From Tipula vernalis (lineage: Eukaryota; Arthropoda; Insecta; Diptera; Tipulidae), in NCBI GenBank assembly GCA_958295665.1, contig OY282559.1, positions 266,080,057 to 266,144,056 on the forward strand: a DNA stretch of 64,000 bases. The letters run 5' to 3'. Below, in pieces: positions 34,691-47,248 of the stretch (positions are counted from its first letter, which is position 1; each line of letters starts with the position of its first letter). The position numbers and the translations under genes were made by a program. Below the pieces are notes generated by a model. It was not told the DNA's origin. It worked only from the letters and a program-made list of their open reading frames with translations, and ran no database searches.

Positions 34691-37545
34691 TGTTGTGTAC
34701 AAACTCTTCACAAGCTGGCACACCCTTCCACTTCCATCGTCGTATCCAACTGGCTGATTCATGTATACTTTCTCACTCAGCTCACCATATAAAAATGCCG
34801 TTTTCACATCGAATTGACAAAGTTTCATCTTATCCGCCGCTGCAAGTGATAATATAGCACGAATTGAAGTGTATCTTACCACTGCACTGAACGTCTCTTG
34901 GTAGTCAATTCCATATTCCTGAGTGAACCCTCTAGCAACCAGCCTGGCCTTGTAACGCTCAATGTTGCCATCAGTGTCGTACTTGATCTTATATACCCAC
35001 TTGTTGTCAATGACCTCTTGATTTTTTTGTGGCCGCGTCAATATCCATGTTTCATTTTTGATTAACGAGTCGTGCTCTTCGTTCATCGCCGCAATCCAGT
35101 TGTCTTTTTCTTTCGATCCAACTGCTTCATGGTAAGTTAATGGTTCACTTGCCATTGACAGCATTGCCGATGTTATTTCCGCTTTGTTGCAATTTTTCTC
35201 CACGCAGCAGTCACAATTTCGTTTCTTCGTTTTTTCCCGATAACGCAAGCGTTCATCGACGACGTTCCCCTGATTTAGCGAACACCATCCACCCTTGATC
35301 TTTGACGATGATGCGTTGCCTTCATCCACTGCATCCTTGAAATTGCTGACTTCTTCGACGTCATCTTCATCGCACTTGTCTGTGTTGATTTCGTGTCCTT
35401 TTCCACTATCTACTTTCCCCTCGTGTTTGATCGGAAATTCAACAGTGTCTGCCTCTACAAACTTCACATCACTAGCCAATTCAATTTTCTTTGACTCAGG
35501 ATTCCAAATGCGATAGCCCTTAATGTTTTCATCATATACAACAAAAATGCATTTTGTTGCCTTTGGATCAAGTTTTTGTCTTTGTTGCTTCGGAATGTGT
35601 GCATACACTTCCGAACCAAAAACCTTCAAATGATTAAAAACGGTTGGCTTGCTGTACCATAATTCAAATGGTGTTTTTCCAGTAATACTGCTCGTGCCCG
35701 TTCTGTTTAATACAAAAACCGCCGTGTTAACCGCCTCCGCCCAGAATTGTTTTTCCATCTGCTTCGCATGTATCATCGACCGTGAAGCCTCAACCACCGT
35801 TCGATTCTCTCTTTCAGCTGATCCGTTTTGCTCCGGTGTGTATGGTACCGTCCGCTGATGCTTGATACCATTTGCTTCAAAAAAACTCTTTACATCAGAA
35901 TTTACAAATTCGGTGCCGTTGTCAGTTCTGATGATCTTTACACTGTGACCATGTTGCTTCTCCGCAGACTTCACAAAGTTTTTTATTTTCTCAAAAACTT
36001 GTGACTTATTTTTCATACAATAAATAAATCGGAAATGTGAGTAATCGTCCTTAATTAAAAGAAAATACCTCGAGCCACCGAGCGATTCTATTTGAAAAGG
36101 TCCACACACGTCCGCGTGAACAATTTCGCTACATTTGTTCGATTTCGTCTGACTGCTTTTGAAGCTGTCACGATGCTGCTTCCCCATCAGACATCCTTCA
36201 CATAAAAATTATTCGTCGATGTATTCAATGTCGTTTTTCTTTAGAAACTTTCGCAGATAGTTCACGTTCTGATGTCCCAATCTTTCATGCCAGCTTCTTA
36301 ATCCATTCTGCTTTATCGCCACGTTTGCCGTGCCATCTGTTGCCAATGCCTTGAACTGCATTCTAAATAGATTTCCATCACGAACTCCCACTGCCACGAC
36401 ATCTCCATTTCGCTTTAATTCACATCTATCTTTGTTCGATTCCAATGTGAATCCTTTATCCATTGCGTGCGTACCAGAAAACAAATTGCTGTGCAATTTC
36501 GGAACGTACAAAACATCTGATAACTGTTTCTTGTTCCATCGTTTTCCGTCGAATGACAAGATTTCAATCATGCCACAGCCCGGTGCTTCGAGTTTTCCAC
36601 CGTCTGCAATTTTGATTATTCGTTCTGGCTTCAGTTCCCGAAAAGTTCTGAACCAAGCCCTGTTGTGACACATGTGATCACTCGCACCTGTATCCAAAAG
36701 CCAACTATCTGATCGTATGCCCTCTGACGTACACACAAAAGCTTCACCTTCTTTGTCTGAAGTATTTGCTGAAGAGAAAAAACTTTTATTTCCTTTCTCG
36801 GGACAAAACCGACGAAAATGTCCAATTTTGTGGCACTTAAAACATTTCAATGTTTTCGCTTTGTCAGTTACCTGCTTATTCTTTTCTTGACTTTTGACTT
36901 GTTTGTGCTTTTGAGTCCGTGCTTTATTTTTTGTTTTGCAAACAAAGCCTCACTCGATTCTGTCACACCTTTTGCTATCCTGCGATTTTCTTCCATGACT
37001 AAGCGTGCACGCAATGTGTCTAATGTTCGATCCACTTTGCTTGTCGATTCCCAAGCGCTGCTAAAAGAATTGTATTCATCCAGTAATGCCATGATAATAC
37101 GCGCAATTATCATTTCATCAGAAATATTTTGACCCAAATCGTTCAATTGTTGCACCATGTCTTCCACCTTTGCTATGAATGTCACCATATTTTCTGTTGC
37201 ATCCTTTGTAATTGAGAAAAATTTCTGATTAAGCATTAACATGCTTGTTTCATTCTTTTGCTCGAACACTGAATTTAATTTGTCCCACATTGCCTTCGCA
37301 CTTGTACAATTTCTGATATGTGTAACAATGTTACTCGCCACGGTTGTTCCGATCATTCGCTGTGCACGTGCATCCTTTTTCAACCATGCACTCAATGAAT
37401 CGCCTGCATCACTTGGCCTTTTACTTGTCCCATCCACAACATCATAAATTTCCGAAGCAATCAAACCAAGTTTCACTTGAAATTTCCATGTCAAAAATTG
37501 CTTCGCCTCCTGTCTGTTTCCATTGTGTTCAATATTTTTCCACAA
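34676..37545 (-). pseudogene. Ty1/copia polyprotein, 3'-truncated
   Basis: Minus strand. Gag (UBN2-type) is at 36868-37545, with FLTWKFQVKLGLIA and AKAMWDKLNSVFEQKNE. After a frameshift comes a CCHC knuckle, CFKCHKIGHFRRFC, then protease WLLDTGASDHM and pre-integrase WHERLGHQNVNYLRKF (36209-36850). An in-frame stop (about 36208) precedes the integrase: D in VHADVCGPF, D in RTDNGTEF, E in QNGSAERENR (34676-36187). The RT begins (WIAAMNEEHDSLIKNETW; KARLVARGFTQEYGIDY; CQFDVKTAFLYGE) and ends abruptly after KSLY at about 34690. The YVDD box, RNase H and 3' LTR are missing. Confidence 0.92.
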
Positions 37546-37854
37546 TTAGTCCCGTTAATACATACGTGCATGCACAAGATTCTATCTTTTTTTCATCCAA
37601 AGATATCCTTCTCATAAATTGTTTGATCCAATTCGCACTTTTTGTATTCACGTTATCAATCGATTCTGATCACCGATGATGAATTATATTTCAATATATT
37701 TATGTCTTTATTACTTATTTTTCACTTTCAATATGTCCTTGTGATAAATTTTCTATCACCACAATGCATGTAATTTTTCAAAAAATGTTTTAACCTCTTT
37801 TTTCAAAATAACACCACTATTGTGTTCAGCAATTTTTGTTTAACAATTTAGGTA

Positions 37855-38050
37855 TGGTCTGGGCCCATAACCTGTTGAAATTACTCGAATGATTCCAGAT
37901 AAAAGTTAGGATAAACTTAGACCAAACCCTACTCAAGTGAAAAATAAAACACGTCTTTTCGTTTGTTAGCCAGTACACACACTAAACTACCATTTATTTC
38001 TCATTTCATTGTCCTACTCAGTTTGACAACTGATCGAAATACACTCAACA
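37855..38050 (-). repeat. 5' LTR and primer-binding site of the truncated copia element
   Basis: On the minus strand the LTR (37873-38050, 178 bp) starts TGTTGAGTG and ends TTTCAACA, with TGTTG..CAACA inverted termini. It is followed directly by GGTTATGGGCCCAGACC (37855-37871), the initiator-Met tRNA fragment primer site typical of copia elements. About 310 bp of leader follow before the gag frame. Confidence 0.85.
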
Positions 38051-38289
38051 GTTTGTTTCTTCAATTATAATGATATCCATTATTCACTGCTAGTTTATCT
38101 AGTAGTCCCTTTTTCTATTATTCATTACTGCCAAATAAAAATTTCATTTTTGGAAATTTTATCTAGTAGTCTCTTGCCATTTTCATTTATTATTAAACTG
38201 AGACGTCAAAATAACGATGGAAATTATTTTAGCTTTATTTAAAGGATTTGATAATAAAACACAATTTTTTATCAGTCGTGGACAAAGTA

Positions 38290-38425
38290 TCGTATTCTAC
38301 TCGCATATAATGGCTGTTATTCACTCAGATAATTTACGACACTCGCCTATCGGCTCGTGTCGGTAAACTTCAACTTCGTGAATAACAGCTATCATTATTA
38401 TATGCTCGTTGAATAATATACTATT
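38290..38425. mobile_element. Small foldback repeat, about 135 bp
   Basis: The arms gcatataatggctgttattc and gaataacagctatcattatt are inverted copies that bracket a GC-richer centre (cgcctatcggctcgtgtcgg). No TSD determined. Probably a MITE. Confidence 0.5.
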
Positions 38426-39278
38426 AAAGTGGGTGTCTACTTTTCAAGTTATGGGTTCGATTTTAATTCTGTTTGTGGTTTTTGAAAGTTTATGAGTCTC
38501 TTTATTTGATAGTTTGCGCACTTAGCCAGGTTTTTTTTAAAGAATGTAAACAATTACGGGAAAATAACATTTTTTTTACTTAAGAAAACCTCTCCTTTTT
38601 AAAAAACTGAACTGTATGTCGAGAAAATGTCCCATTAAGTTAATTATTTTAATTATTATGATTAATCTACAGCATAATATCTACAAATTGACAAAACTTT
38701 GTTACTAGCTAACTCTTAAAAATACCGCGCAAAAATCACCTAGAGAAAGTAGGGAAATTAAACAAAAAAGATGTTTAAATTAAAGTCAAAGAAATAAAAT
38801 AATACTATTTTATTAATAATCAATAAAAACAATTTTTATTACAAATTATTAAACATTTTTAATTAAATAACATGTTCAAAATGCTCTCCACTCTTTTGTA
38901 AACAAACAAGGGCTCTCCTGATCACACTAGTTGTTGTCCAACGCAATTGTTAAGGGTTGCCTCTTGTTTCTGCTGCAGCAGCGAAAATTATTGCTGACAG
39001 AAATAAAAATCTAGGGGCGTAAGATCAGAGGACCTTGGCGGCCAGGCTACAGGACCTCCTCTATCGATCCACCGTGGATAATTTTCATTCAAATGATCAC
39101 GTATTATCCTTGCCAAATGTGCTGGAGCTCCATCTAATTGCAGCTGCATTCGTTTCCTCAACAATGGCACTTTTTCCATGAGCAAAGACAACGTGATTCC
39201 TAAAAATTCGAATAATACGTGTTGATCAAGCCTGTTTGGTTGCACGTAAAGTCCAATAAGTTAATCGTGGATCATTCC

Positions 39279-39585
39279 TGTTAGTAGGCGATGTCGACAA
39301 CTGACATGGCGTAATGCCAAAACACCCAGCGAACACACAAATGTGTGACTTGTCGGGTAATTCGTAACAATGCGTAGAGTTGTCAAAATACTTTTGTGTG
39401 TGTAACATTAAAACTGATATATGTCTGATATAAGAAATAATTATAACGTATATTAAATAATAAATTTGAGTATTAATAAAACGTATGTTATTATACTATT
39501 ATAATAACATACAACATCAGAGTGAATCTTCGTCTATTCCAAACCTTTATAATACCATTCAACTCTCTTCATCATATTATTAAGA
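39279..39585 (+). repeat. Copia 5' LTR
   Basis: 307 bp, TGTTAG..TAAGA. It should contain the element's promoter. It matches the 3' LTR except for about five substitutions near 39330-39390. Confidence 0.92.
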
Positions 39586-39589
39586 GGTT

Positions 39590-42500
39590 ATGGGCTCACC
39601 ACGTGAATCAACCGCAATTCCCATTTTCAAAGGGACTGATTTCGATGACTGGAAGTTCAGAGTTGAACTATTACTGGAAGAAAAGGAATTACTTGGGTGT
39701 ATTAGAACCGAACCCACTGATGAAGCTAAGAAGAAAAGTGATTATGTAAAACATGATGTAGCTGCCCGTAACGTTATTGTCAAATGCCTTGATTCCCATT
39801 ATACCGAATATGTTAAAGGAAAAGAAACAACATATCATATGTGGAAAAATTTCTGCGATACTTTTGAGAGTAAAAGCTTGACAAAAAGGATTTATACGTT
39901 TAAAAAGCTAATCAAGTTAGAATGGGGTGAAAATAAAAACCTGCAGACGTTTTTCCGAGAGTTCGATTGCACCGTTCGCGAATATAAGAGTGCTGGTGGT
40001 ACAATGTCAAATGACGAAATATTGACGTTTTTATTGTCTAAAGTACCTAACAAGTACGAATCAGCGGTTGTTGCATTATCTACGTTAAATGAAGCTGACC
40101 TTACGATTGATAAAGTTCGTAGCCGATTACTTGAAGAAGAACTTAAGAAGAATGACGATAAAAAGCAAAACGATCCATCAATACAAGCTGCATTTAAGAC
40201 ATAAACCAGACATGATCAAAAACAATTCGTAAAAATTCGATGTTACAATTGTAATCAGATTGGACACAAGGCCAATAAGTGTCCAAAACCATCAAAAACC
40301 AAGAAGTCTGCTGATGAATCATTACATAGACAAGCCTGTGTCAGTCAAAGAGAAAGTTGCAGCCAAACCTGCGATGCACGTCAAATAAACTTTCTAGTTG
40401 ATTGTGCTTGCACTGATCATTTAATCAATGATAAAAAATTATTGTCGGACAAGAAGGATATAGTTCCATTTGAGATTCAAGTCGCCAAACAGGGTGAAAC
40501 ATTAAAGGTCTCAACAGCTGGCACTTTACCCGTATTATCGTTTGGCGAGGGGCGGAAAGTACACGAACTAGATATCAACAACGTATGTCACGCAACAGAG
40601 TTAACGCATAATCTATTGTCAGTTAGCAAACTCGATGATGCCGGTTTTAAGATTGTCATTGAAAATGGTACGCTGCGTGCTATTAAGAATGAAATCGTTG
40701 TTTTTAAATCGAAAAAAGAGCCGGCATGTACCCCGTGACATTCAGTGGTCGCGAGCACTATGCAAACGCTACAATTGCTAAAAAGGAAGCAAGTTTTTTA
40801 TGGCACCGTCGTTTGGCCCACCTTGGAATGTCAAATGTTTGTAAAATGTCGAAAGGAATGGTTAAAGGAATGCCAACTGATATTTCCGAGATTCCTGTGG
40901 TTTGTGAATGCTGTATTAGATCGAAACAAACAAGACAACCGTTTAGTGGAACCAGACCACCAACGAAACGTCCGTTGGAACGTGTACACTCTGATTTATG
41001 TGGCCCGTTTGAAGTTGATACATATGATGGATACAGATACTTCGCAACCTTTATGGATGACTATACTCACTTCTCCGTGGTTTTCTTATTGAAGTTTAAG
41101 AGTGAGTTAAGTAATATATTTAAACAATATAATGCAATGGTCAATACAAGATTTAATCGTAAAATTGAATACCTTCGATGTGATCAAGGAGGTGAATACA
41201 CATCAACCCATTTGAGAAATTATGCTGTTAAAAATGGTATAACATTAGAATATACAGCAGCGTACAATCCTGAGCTAAATGGTGTTGCCGAACGATTAAA
41301 CCGGACTCTGTGTGAAAAAGTCCGAACCATGTTGAATGACAGTAAGCTTGATCGATCGATGTGGGGTGAAGCTGTATTAACAGCAATGTTTCTAACAAAT
41401 CGTTCACCAACAGAAGCGGTAAAAGACAAAACTCCGTTTGAAATGTGGTATGATCGACCACCAGTCCTGTCACATCTTAGAGTTTTTGGATCGAGAGCCT
41501 TCTCACATATTCCTACTTCTCAAACAGGATAGACGAGGAAAGCTATCAGATAGAAGTTTCGAATATATCATGATTGGATATACTAATACTTGCTATCGAT
41601 TATTTGATAAGGAAACCGGTCGCATAGTTGCAAAACGTCATGTAGTCTTCGATGAATCGATGCAGGGCGGAATTCTAACTACAAATCCACAACACACAAC
41701 GTTTCACTATGAAGAGTCTACAAACAATGAGTCGAGAGATATCGAGAATATCAATGAGAACACGAATCAGGAAGATCAGATCACCGTAGAAAATCCGTCG
41801 TGTGTAACCCCTAACACAAACGGTTGTGTTACAGCAGATGAAGAAACAAATGAAACTATTGGGTTAAATAATAGTCCGGATATGAACAAACGGCAATCTC
41901 GAAGACCGGTATATCTCAAGGATTATGAATGTGACGGTCATATGGCATTTTTCACTGGAATGCCACAGATTCCAAAGAAATTTCAAGATGTATCCGGACG
42001 AGATGATGAGACAGAGTGGCGCAGAGCAATTCAGGAAGAGATCGTTTCATTAGAGAAAAATGAGACTTGGGATGTTGTTAAGCCTGAACGAGGTGCAAAA
42101 ATGATAAGCTCAAGATGGATATTCAAAAAAAAAACCGGATGTTACTGGAAATTCAACACGATACAAAGCCAGATTGGTAGCAAAAGGCGACATGCAACGT
42201 CAAGGCCAAGATTATGAGGATACTTATTCACCCGTAGCCAGACTTGCTACTATACGTCTATTGATGTCTGTGGCTGTTAAATTCAAATATAAAATGCATC
42301 ATTTAGATGTTGTCACTGCTTTTCTTCATGGAAATCTCTCTAAAGAGGTGTTTATGAGAGTACCTGAAGGTATTAACATTCCCGAAGGTAATGTACTGAA
42401 ATTAAAGAAATCCTTGTATGGTCTGAAGCAGTAGCCGAAGTGATGGAATGACCGTTTTCATTCATTCATCACTAAGCAGAAATTTGACCGATCAACCGCT

Positions 42501-43526
42501 GACTACTGTCTATACACTCGAACGAATAGTAGGTCTACAATCTATCTAATTATCTACGTTGATGACATGATAATTACTGGGGACGATGAAGAGCGGATCG
42601 CTGATATTAAAACAAGGTTGTTCGAGGAATTCGATATGAAGGATCTTGGTATTGTCAAGCAGTTCATGGGACTGAATGTTGAAGTTGATATAAATGGAAA
42701 TCTTTCAATTGATCAATCGCACTACATTGATGCCATACTAGAACGTTTCTGAATGTCTGATTGTAATTCATCGCCTACACCAATGATCAAAAATTTAAAA
42801 CTCACCAAGGGCACTGACCAACAATTAACAAATCTGCCTTACCGTGAATTATTGGGCAGTCTGATGTACTTAATGTTGGGAAGTAGACCCGATATTTGCT
42901 TTGCACTTAGCTACCTAAGTCGTTTCCAGGATTGTGCAACCGATGAACATTATCAACACTTGAAAAGGCTGCTTCGATACTTAAAAGGCACCTCCGATTT
43001 TAAGTTAACATTTTCAAGAAATAATGAAGATGTTTTGATTGGGTACGCCGACGCTGACTGGGCGAATGATAGTACTGATCGAAAGTCAACTAGTGGATAT
43101 GTACTCAAAGTTTTTGGTAACGTAGTAAATTGGGGAACCAGGAAACAAGGTGTAGTAACACTCTCAACGTGTGAGGCGGAATTTGTTGCTGCTTGTACAG
43201 CAGTAAGTGAAGCATTGTGGATGAAAAAGGTAATTTGTGATATGAAATTGGAGTTGCCTCTCCCAATTAAAATATTCGAGGACAATTTGGGCACGATTAT
43301 GATTTCCAAGAATCCTGAAACTCGTCGCAGTAAACATATTGACATTAAGTTCCACTTTCTTCGAGAATTGACATGGGATGGAATCATCAAATTGGAACAT
43401 GTAAGTTCGCAGGACCAGCTGGCCGATATTTTCACAAAAACACTGGACAAGCAACTGCATGAGAAATTTCTGAGAATGATGTGTCTTCATCGCGGGCGGA
43501 TGTTAGTAGGCGATGTCGACAACTGA
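39590..43526 (+). pseudogene. Copia gag-pol polyprotein, multiply frameshifted
   Basis: Plus strand, domain order complete. Gag at 39590-40204 (IFKGTDFDDWKFRVELLL). Then a stop, a CCHC knuckle (CYNCNQIGHKANKC), protease with an altered active site (FLVDCACTDHL, where DTGA/DSGA is usual), pre-integrase (LWHRRLAHLGM) and integrase (D in HSDLCGPF, D in RCDQGGEY, E in NGVAERLNRT, to about 41525). RT begins near 42000 (EEIVSLEKNETWDVV), with LIIYVDDMIITGDDE near 42545. RNase H includes GYADADWANDSTDRKSTSGY near 43040 and ends ADIFTKTL near 43430. Breaks: 40203, 40730, 41525, 42150, 42434, 42750. The gag ATG lies within the primer site, so the true start may be further down. Confidence 0.92.
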
Positions 43527-43807
43527 CATGGCGTAATGCCAAAACACCCAGCGAACACACGAATGTGTGGCCTGTCGGGTAATTCGTAATAATGCGTAGA
43601 GTTGTCAAAATAGTTTTGTGTGTGTAACATTAAAACTGATATATGTCTGATATAAGAAATAATTATAACGTATATTAAATAATAAATTTGAGTATTAATA
43701 AAACGTATGTTATTATACTATTATAATAACATACAACATCAGAGTGAATCTTCGTCTATTCCAAACCTTTATAATACCATTCAACTCTCTTCATCATATT
43801 ATTAAGA
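43501..43807 (+). repeat. Copia 3' LTR
   Basis: 307 bp, same ends as the 5' LTR. The RNase H frame runs into its first bases before stopping at 43524-43526. Confidence 0.92.
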
Positions 43808-44920
43808 ATTCCCGCCCATACATTTATAGAAAAATGGCTCTGGAAAGCTGTCTCCTTTACGACGTGTGGGTTTTCGATGGCGCAAACATGGAGGTTTCTA
43901 TAATTTGTTATACCCGCCCTGGTGAAAGTAGCTTCATCTGTCCACAATATTCTCCTTATAAAATTGACATCACTTCTTTGCTGTGAAATTATCCAGTTAT
44001 AAAAAACTGATCTGACACGATGGTCCACATCTCCTAGATGTTGAGCACGACGGAAGTGATAAGGATTAGGGCCTTCTTGACCTCGATATGCCTAATCTTA
44101 TCGACAGGCGACTGATACTTGTCGTAGAGTCAGCGCGTATTAATCGTAATTAATCCTGTTCCAACGTGTACGTTAATATTCACGCTGGACTCGTGTTGTT
44201 GTTAGAATAATCCCTGTTCGGAAAAACATCGATGTATTGCAATGAACGTCCTATACCCAAGTACTGGCCTGCTGGATATCGACGCCTGTATTTTTCGACA
44301 GTAGCGCGTGCATTTCCATTACAGAACAGGTTTACAAAATGCATATCGGCTACATGAGAAGGTCATTGCACGCAAATGTGTCATTGTAATGATTAAGCGT
44401 TTACTTAACACAAACTGTAATTTTAATTATCACACAAACTTAAAATTGTTAAGACACAGAACAGTGAGAGTACATAGTGTCACACGATCGGTTAGCGAAC
44501 AACATCACTATACCAAAACGGCTACAAACGCCATTTTTTCGACAAATTGCTGTTCGAATGTTTTATGAGTTAGGTAGTAGCAATGTTTTGTGAATTTGTA
44601 GATATTTCAAAAAAATGTGATATTCCCATAATTTGTTACATTCTTTACAAAAACATGGCTTAGTGTGCAAAATAACCAATAAAGTGACTCATAAGCTTTC
44701 AAAAACCCCAAACAGAATTAAAATCGAGCCCATAACTTGGGAGATTTGATGAAAAATGTGAAAAGGTATCATCAACACACAAGGGTTCACTTGCGACGAA
44801 ACAGATTATATGTATTTAATTTAAAATTATTTCTATTTATCAATAAAAATTTTCATTTAAATTGAAAATAAAGGCAACACAAAATCCCATATGATTTTGT
44901 TTACGTTCCATAGGAAAATA

Positions 44921-45735
44921 AAAATCTTTATTCCCTTAACACCACTGCAAGTTTTTTTTTTATGGCTTTTTATGTAGTGGCATTGCATAGGATCATATCA
45001 TCGTACTACCATACCATCAAACCATCATGCCATCATACACGACATAACATTATATCATCGTGCAATAGTACCATCATACAATCATATGGACCGTCGTACC
45101 ATAAAAACAGATTTTTGGAAAAAAAATTCTAAATCGGATAAGCGATTCTCGAGATATCATGGGTACAGACATCCAGACGTCCAGAAAGACGGACAGACAA
45201 TTTTTTTTTTTTTTTGTTGCTTTTTCGGGCTCAAGGACTTTCAAAACGTCGAGAAAAGTGTTATTGGATCAAACAGATTTTTGGCCATTTTTGACAAGAT
45301 TTCAATACATACATAGGTCTTTTAAGACCGAAGTAATTTTCCCTTTAAAAGAAAAAGTAGCATACACAATCATTTTTAATATATTTAATTTAATATTAAA
45401 TAAATAAGCTATTATTGACAAAAATTCACAACAATTATTAATTTTAAGTAAAGAAAGCGTCCGCTTCACTTAATATTCTCAGTTATACTAACATTTTTAA
45501 TCATCTCTTTCGAAATCTTCTTAGTTTTTTTATTCCTCTCTTCGTAATTTTCGTAATGGTTTCAAGAAAACTAATTTATGATTTCACCATTACTATTACG
45601 AAAAAAATGGAGGTGTGGCCAACACACGACTTTCTTTTACGAACAGAGAATTTTGAGAAATTTTAATTTTTTTTTATAATTTTTTAAATTTTTTTTTTTA
45701 ATTTTTATTTTTTAAATTTTTTTTTTAATTTTAAT
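44921..45735. repeat. Second copy of the 815-bp block (see 32027-32840)
   Basis: Near-identical to 32027-32840, including the right TIR of the TTTCGTAATAG element (to about 45603). The left TIR and first 480 bp of that element are absent here, so this copy is truncated at 44921. Confidence 0.85.
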
Positions 45736-46389
45736 TTTTTTTTTTTTTTACTCTAGTAAAATAAAGTATAGTAATCATGAACATTTTGGACCTTGAGATT
45801 TTTAGAGATTTTTTTGTTTTGAGGTCCCCTGAGTTCGAAAAAGTGGGTTTCGAAATGGTGTCTGTCTGTCTGTCAGTCTGTCAGTCTGTCAGTCTGTCAG
45901 TCTGTCAGTCTGTCAGTCTGTCAGTCTGTCAGTCTGTCAGTCTGTCAGTCTGTCAGTCTGTCAGTCTGTCAGTCTGTCAGTCTGTCAGTCTGTCAGTCTG
46001 TCAGTCTGTCAGTCTGTCAGTCTGTCAGTCTGTCAGTCTGTCAGTCTGTCTGTGTCCTCTCTACAGCCCAGATGGTTTAACCAATCGAACTGAAACTTCA
46101 GATTTAAACTTTTTTGATAAATTGGGAGGTCCCAGTGAATTTTACTCCAAATCGGCTAACCGGAAGTGGCCACTCCCTTGGTCCAGAAAACTTATTTTGC
46201 AAATATCTTAAAAAGTATAAGGTTTACAAAGAACTATTAAAAACAAAATGTTTCCAAAAATTAAAAACAAATAAAAAAAAAATAAAAAATTAAAAAAAAA
46301 ATTTAAAAATTAAAAAAAAAATTAAGAAAAAAATAAAATTTTTCAAAATTCTCTGTTCGTAAAAGAAAGTCGTGTGTTGGCCACACCTC
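45609..46389. mobile_element. Complete GTGTGGCC TIR element with GTCTGTCA array
   Basis: The left end gaggtgtggccaacacacga and the right end tcgtgtgttggccacacctc are exact inverted repeats, and the arms extend to about 50 bp (..cttttacgaacagagaattt). About 780 bp. The centre has an octamer array (GTCTGTCA)n at about 45865-46052, roughly 23 copies, and the conserved single-copy segments seen at 32860-33420, here inverted. No coding capacity. Confidence 0.85.
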
Positions 46390-47246
46390 AATTTTTTTTG
46401 TTGTATTGAATCACATACTCCCATTTTTGTCCGCTATAGCCAATTGTCAATTACGAAAAATCTCATACCACAGAAAAAAATAACATATACAGAAGAAAAC
46501 CTACGAATAAAATATTGTCCTTTTTTTTCTGGGGTTATGTCAAAATCTTCTATAATAAAAGTCATGAAAATTCCATACATATGAAATAAAAAAAATCAGG
46601 TTCTATGTGTATTGGTGTATGTGTTAGTTAACTAAGTATAAAGGTGTTGGTGTAGAAACAAGAAAAGAAAAATTCAAATTTACGTTGAATTGTTAGTGTA
46701 ACTAATACAGCCAAATCTAGTGGAATCAATAAATGTATATGTCTGTAAAAGAGAGTTTCATGACTTTTATTATAGAAGATTTTGGTTATGTCGTTGGTTT
46801 GGGGTTATCTCAGAAAATATGAGAGTAAAAATTTTAAATAAATAAATTTTACACTCTCGACATACCTCTCTCATTCTTGCGTTTAATGTATTTTAGCAGT
46901 TATGTATGTAGTATTTGTGTTGTTGGAACTCGTGTGTATCATAAAGAAAACATTAGACTTTATCATTCTATGTGTGTGTTTAAGTGTTATGAGACGATGA
47001 AAACCAACAACAAAGTATAAAATTGTACATTGTTGTTGGTTTTGCGAAGATTGTTTTGGATGATATTATATTGTATGCGTATGCATTTGTTTTAAATTTT
47101 AATATTTAACCAAATAAAAAAACAACAAAGCGTTAAGGAAACAACCGTATTTTGCTTATTACATCGAAATTTTGAATAAAGTGCCGAATCGAATTTAATG
47201 ATTTGGTTATTTCACTTAAAAATACGTACTTGGTCGACTATATACG
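46390..47246. other. Gene-free DNA with an inverted repeat pair
   Basis: The segments aaatcttctataataaaagt (near 46542) and acttttattatagaagattt (near 46763) are inverted copies of about 36 bp, 190 bp apart, perhaps MITE ends. A phrase near 46470-46515 (agaaaaaaataacatataca) recurs inverted near 61880-61905. No gene seen. Confidence 0.45.
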
Positions 47247-47248
47247 TA

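Larger units (their letters stand above)
39279..43807 (+). mobile_element. Complete Ty1/copia retrotransposon with both LTRs and TSD
   Basis: Two 307-bp LTRs (39279-39585 and 43501-43807), both starting TGTTAGTAGGCG and ending TATTATTAAGA, differ at only about five positions. The target duplication is attcc (39274-39278 and 43808-43812). The primer site ggttatgggctcacc follows the 5' LTR directly (39586), and a purine tract gcgggcgga precedes the 3' LTR. The insertion is in the transposase of a mariner-like element. Confidence 0.95.
38988..44370 (-). pseudogene. Mariner-like DDE transposase, interrupted by copia
   Basis: N-terminal part, minus 43808-44370: a DUF4817-like HTH region (HFVNLFCNGNARATVEKY, near 44290-44345), then the first catalytic Asp in RRILWTDEATFTRAG (about 43930-43975) and SINVWAG next to the insertion. 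C-terminal part, minus 38988-39278: LQLDGAPAHLARIIRDHL with the second Asp, then WPPRSSDLTPLDFYF with the third. The copia TSD attcc is where the two halves join. Frameshifts and an in-frame stop in the second half show it was dead or has decayed. Confidence 0.85.
38445..44739 (-). mobile_element. Mariner-like element with about 140-bp TIRs, split by a copia element
   Basis: The ends caagttatgggttcgatttt (38445) and aaaatcgagcccataacttg (to 44739) are inverted repeats that continue for about 140 bp, to about 38590 and 44595. Without the copia insertion (39274-43807) the element is about 1.76 kb and contains one minus-strand transposase pseudogene. The exact tips and TSD could not be fixed. 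Confidence 0.75.

Noticed and set aside
42953..43490. Minus-strand ORFs opposite the copia RNase H
   Set aside because: Antisense shadows of a well-supported domain.
45777..46211. 144-aa ORF with CQSVSLSV repeats
   Set aside because: Same octamer array in the other copy; no coding signal outside it.
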